Assembly: GCA_020721165.1 (NCBI GenBank)
Contig: DYNG01000039.1
Span: 1 to 6,938 of the forward strand
DNA: 6,938 nt
DNA from: Desulfocapsa sulfexigens
GTDB lineage: Bacteria; Desulfobacterota; Desulfobulbia; Desulfobulbales; Desulfocapsaceae
Direction of reading: 5' to 3'
A program made the position numbers and the translations under genes. Below, one piece after another: positions 5,596 through 6,938 of the stretch. The notes beneath the pieces are model-generated. The model was not told where the DNA came from and searched no databases. It was given only the letters and a program-made list of their open reading frames with translations. The number at the start of each line of letters is the position of its first letter. Within the stretch, counting starts at the first letter, position 1.

Positions 5596-6798
5596 GTGCA
5601 ACCAGAGCGCCAATTCAATGCCAACCAGGCGGAGCCGCTCACCCATGATAACCCGTCGCGCCGAGTAGCCGGCAAGGGGTATCGCTTGAATATAAAAAGG
5701 CTCAACCGCCTGCCGTCCACTCCCAAGAGGTCTGCCATTTTTCTTTTCTCCCGCTTCATCTGTTGCTTTGCAACCATGCTGTTTCTCAGCCTGTCCGTCT
5801 CTTATCCCGAGGCCTTTGCCCAGGAAGGCAAACCGCCCAAGGCCGCAGACCTGGTCAATGACGGTCAGGCAATCAACCTTCAGCAGGAAAAATACCAGGC
5901 GCTTTTCAAGGAACTGCGAGATAAGCATCAATTTTCCCAGGCAGATATAGATCGCCTTTTTGCCGGAAGCGCCATTGATAAAAAGGTGCTGGAGCTGATG
6001 GACAAGCAGTGGGAGTCAAAACCCTACTATACCTACTGGCCTCTCTTTATCACTCCAGCCGTGATTGCACGGGGACAGCAGGAGTTAAAAAATCAGCAGC
6101 CGGTTTTGGAGCGAATCGAGAAGGAAATAGGGGTAGATCGAGAAATAGTGGTGGCCATCTGGGGCATTGAATCCCGTTTTGGTGAGCATAAAGGCAACTT
6201 CGGGGTCTTCAAGACCCTCAATACCCTTTTTGACGCCTATCCGCGCCGCAGCCAGTTCTTTCGCGGCCAACTCATTGACTATCTTCTTCTCTGTCGTGAA
6301 AATGGATTTGACACCCTGACTATCACCGGTTCCTACGCCGGGGCCTTTGGCCAAACGCAATTTATCCCCTCCAGTTATCGTGAATATGCCCTGAGTTTTG
6401 ATGGCGACAGCCGGCGCGATGTCTTTTCCTCGACCAGTGACATCCTGGCCTCCATCGCCAATTATCTCCACCGCTCCCATTGGACCCTTGACGCTCCCTG
6501 CTTTGTTGAGCTGGGCGATGAACTCAAAGGGCAGGCCTTAATTGATGCCAGCCAGCAAGGCACCAAGAGCCGGGTGGACTGGCAACTGGTCGGCAGGACT
6601 CAAGGGATTCAACTACCCCCGCCCCCTGAAAACAAAAAACTGTCCATTGTCGGCCTGGAAAAAAACCCCCTCACCGGCGGCGGTTTCCGCTATATCGCCG
6701 GCTATCCGAATTTCCAGGCCATCACCGCCTGGAATAATTCCAACCGTTATGCCATGGCCGTCTGCGAACTGGCGGCGGCCTTGAGAGACAAACCGTGA
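5596..6798 (+). CDS. mltB: MltB-like lytic murein transglycosylase (SLT_2/GH103)
   Basis: This enzyme cleaves the MurNAc-GlcNAc bond of peptidoglycan in the periplasm, forming 1,6-anhydro-MurNAc ends. From the GTG it has 400 residues. A Lys/Arg-rich N-terminus leads to a hydrophobic segment (about 47-70) and a signal peptidase I-like site AFA before Gln76. The catalytic Glu is Glu192 in IWGIESRFGEHKGNF, matching E162 of E. coli MltB. GSYAGAFGQTQFIPSSY (245-261) is the family's second hallmark, and the C-terminal WNNSNRYAMAVCELA block shows the domain is complete. Unlike E. coli MltB there is no lipobox, so the product is probably soluble or anchored by an uncleaved signal. A TTG at 5686 with a good Shine-Dalgarno sequence would give a 370-residue form with a more ordinary signal-peptide n-region. 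The stop codon overlaps the next start. Confidence 0.92.
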   Translation: MQPERQFNANQAEPLTHDNPSRRVAGKGYRLNIKRLNRLPSTPKRSAIFLFSRFICCFATMLFLSLSVSYPEAFAQEGKPPKAADLVNDGQAINLQQEKYQALFKELRDKHQFSQADIDRLFAGSAIDKKVLELMDKQWESKPYYTYWPLFITPAVIARGQQELKNQQPVLERIEKEIGVDREIVVAIWGIESRFGEHKGNFGVFKTLNTLFDAYPRRSQFFRGQLIDYLLLCRENGFDTLTITGSYAGAFGQTQFIPSSYREYALSFDGDSRRDVFSSTSDILASIANYLHRSHWTLDAPCFVELGDELKGQALIDASQQGTKSRVDWQLVGRTQGIQLPPPPENKKLSIVGLEKNPLTGGGFRYIAGYPNFQAITAWNNSNRYAMAVCELAAALRDKP

Positions 6799-6938
6799 TC
6801 CCCCCCCTGTTTCCTTGCCGTTTCTCTCTCCGCCGCCCTAAAGGGCTGACCCTTCTCTTCCTGGCCCTGTGTCTTTGCTGGCCGATGGCGGGATGCGCCC
6901 AGAGTTCTGCCCTTTTTCTTCCTCATCGCGGGCAGATT
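6795..6938 (+). CDS. Putative lipoprotein, N-terminal part (runs off the right edge)
   Basis: A GTG at 6795 overlaps the mltB stop codon (GTGA) and opens a frame that stays open for 48 codons to the window edge. The translation has an Arg/Lys-containing n-region (CRFSLRRPKG), a hydrophobic core (LTLLFLALCLCW) and a lipobox MAGC at residues 31-34 followed by Ala-Gln. It therefore looks like a signal peptidase II substrate lipidated on Cys34. Gln at +2 gives no inner-membrane retention signal, so outer-membrane sorting is likely if the Lol rule applies. The 4-nt overlap and a weak GAGAG 7 nt upstream suggest translational coupling to mltB. The codons after the start contain a run of eight C. 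Too little is visible to name the family. Confidence 0.7.
   Translation, partial: MIPPLFPCRFSLRRPKGLTLLFLALCLCWPMAGCAQSSALFLPHRGQI
6800..6807 (+). repeat. Poly-C tract (C8) at the start of the lipoprotein gene
   Basis: Eight consecutive C residues span codons 2 to 5 of the downstream lipoprotein frame. Gain or loss of one C would shift that frame immediately after the start codon. Tracts of this length are slippage-prone, but natural length variation cannot be judged from one sequence. Confidence 0.6.

Overview
The window looks like chromosomal housekeeping DNA of a Gram-negative, LPS-making bacterium. Gene content (LptD, an MltB-type transglycosylase, a stand-alone COG0731-type radical SAM protein) and protein style suggest a deltaproteobacterial, Desulfobacterota-like host. 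That assignment is inferred from style, not from a search.

Layout. The left third (1-1743) is on the minus strand. It holds a radical SAM protein (715-1698) and, 229 nt further downstream in the same direction, a gene cut by the left window edge (485 to 1). This truncated gene encodes a charged, low-complexity N-terminus with two AT-hook-like motifs. The 229-nt gap between the two is packed with inverted repeats. They include an arrangement of mutually exclusive hairpins ending in a U-rich terminator-like element, and another perfect inverted repeat just before the ribosome binding site. This is the best candidate here for an undescribed regulatory system.

A roughly 450-nt intergenic region (1744-2191) separates two divergent transcription units. 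Each has a good sigma-70-like promoter (minus strand 1775-1802, plus strand 1943-1971).

The right two thirds (2192-6938) is a tightly packed plus-strand operon. It runs lptD (outer-membrane LPS translocon), then a DHH/DHHA1 phosphoesterase (12-nt gap), then an MltB-like lytic transglycosylase (23-nt gap), then the start of a lipoprotein gene overlapping the mltB stop codon and running off the right edge. Three of the four products are exported, so the operon is chiefly an envelope unit (LPS insertion, murein remodelling, a lipoprotein) with one probably cytoplasmic phosphoesterase inside it.

No tRNA, rRNA, CRISPR array, insertion sequence or phage gene was seen.
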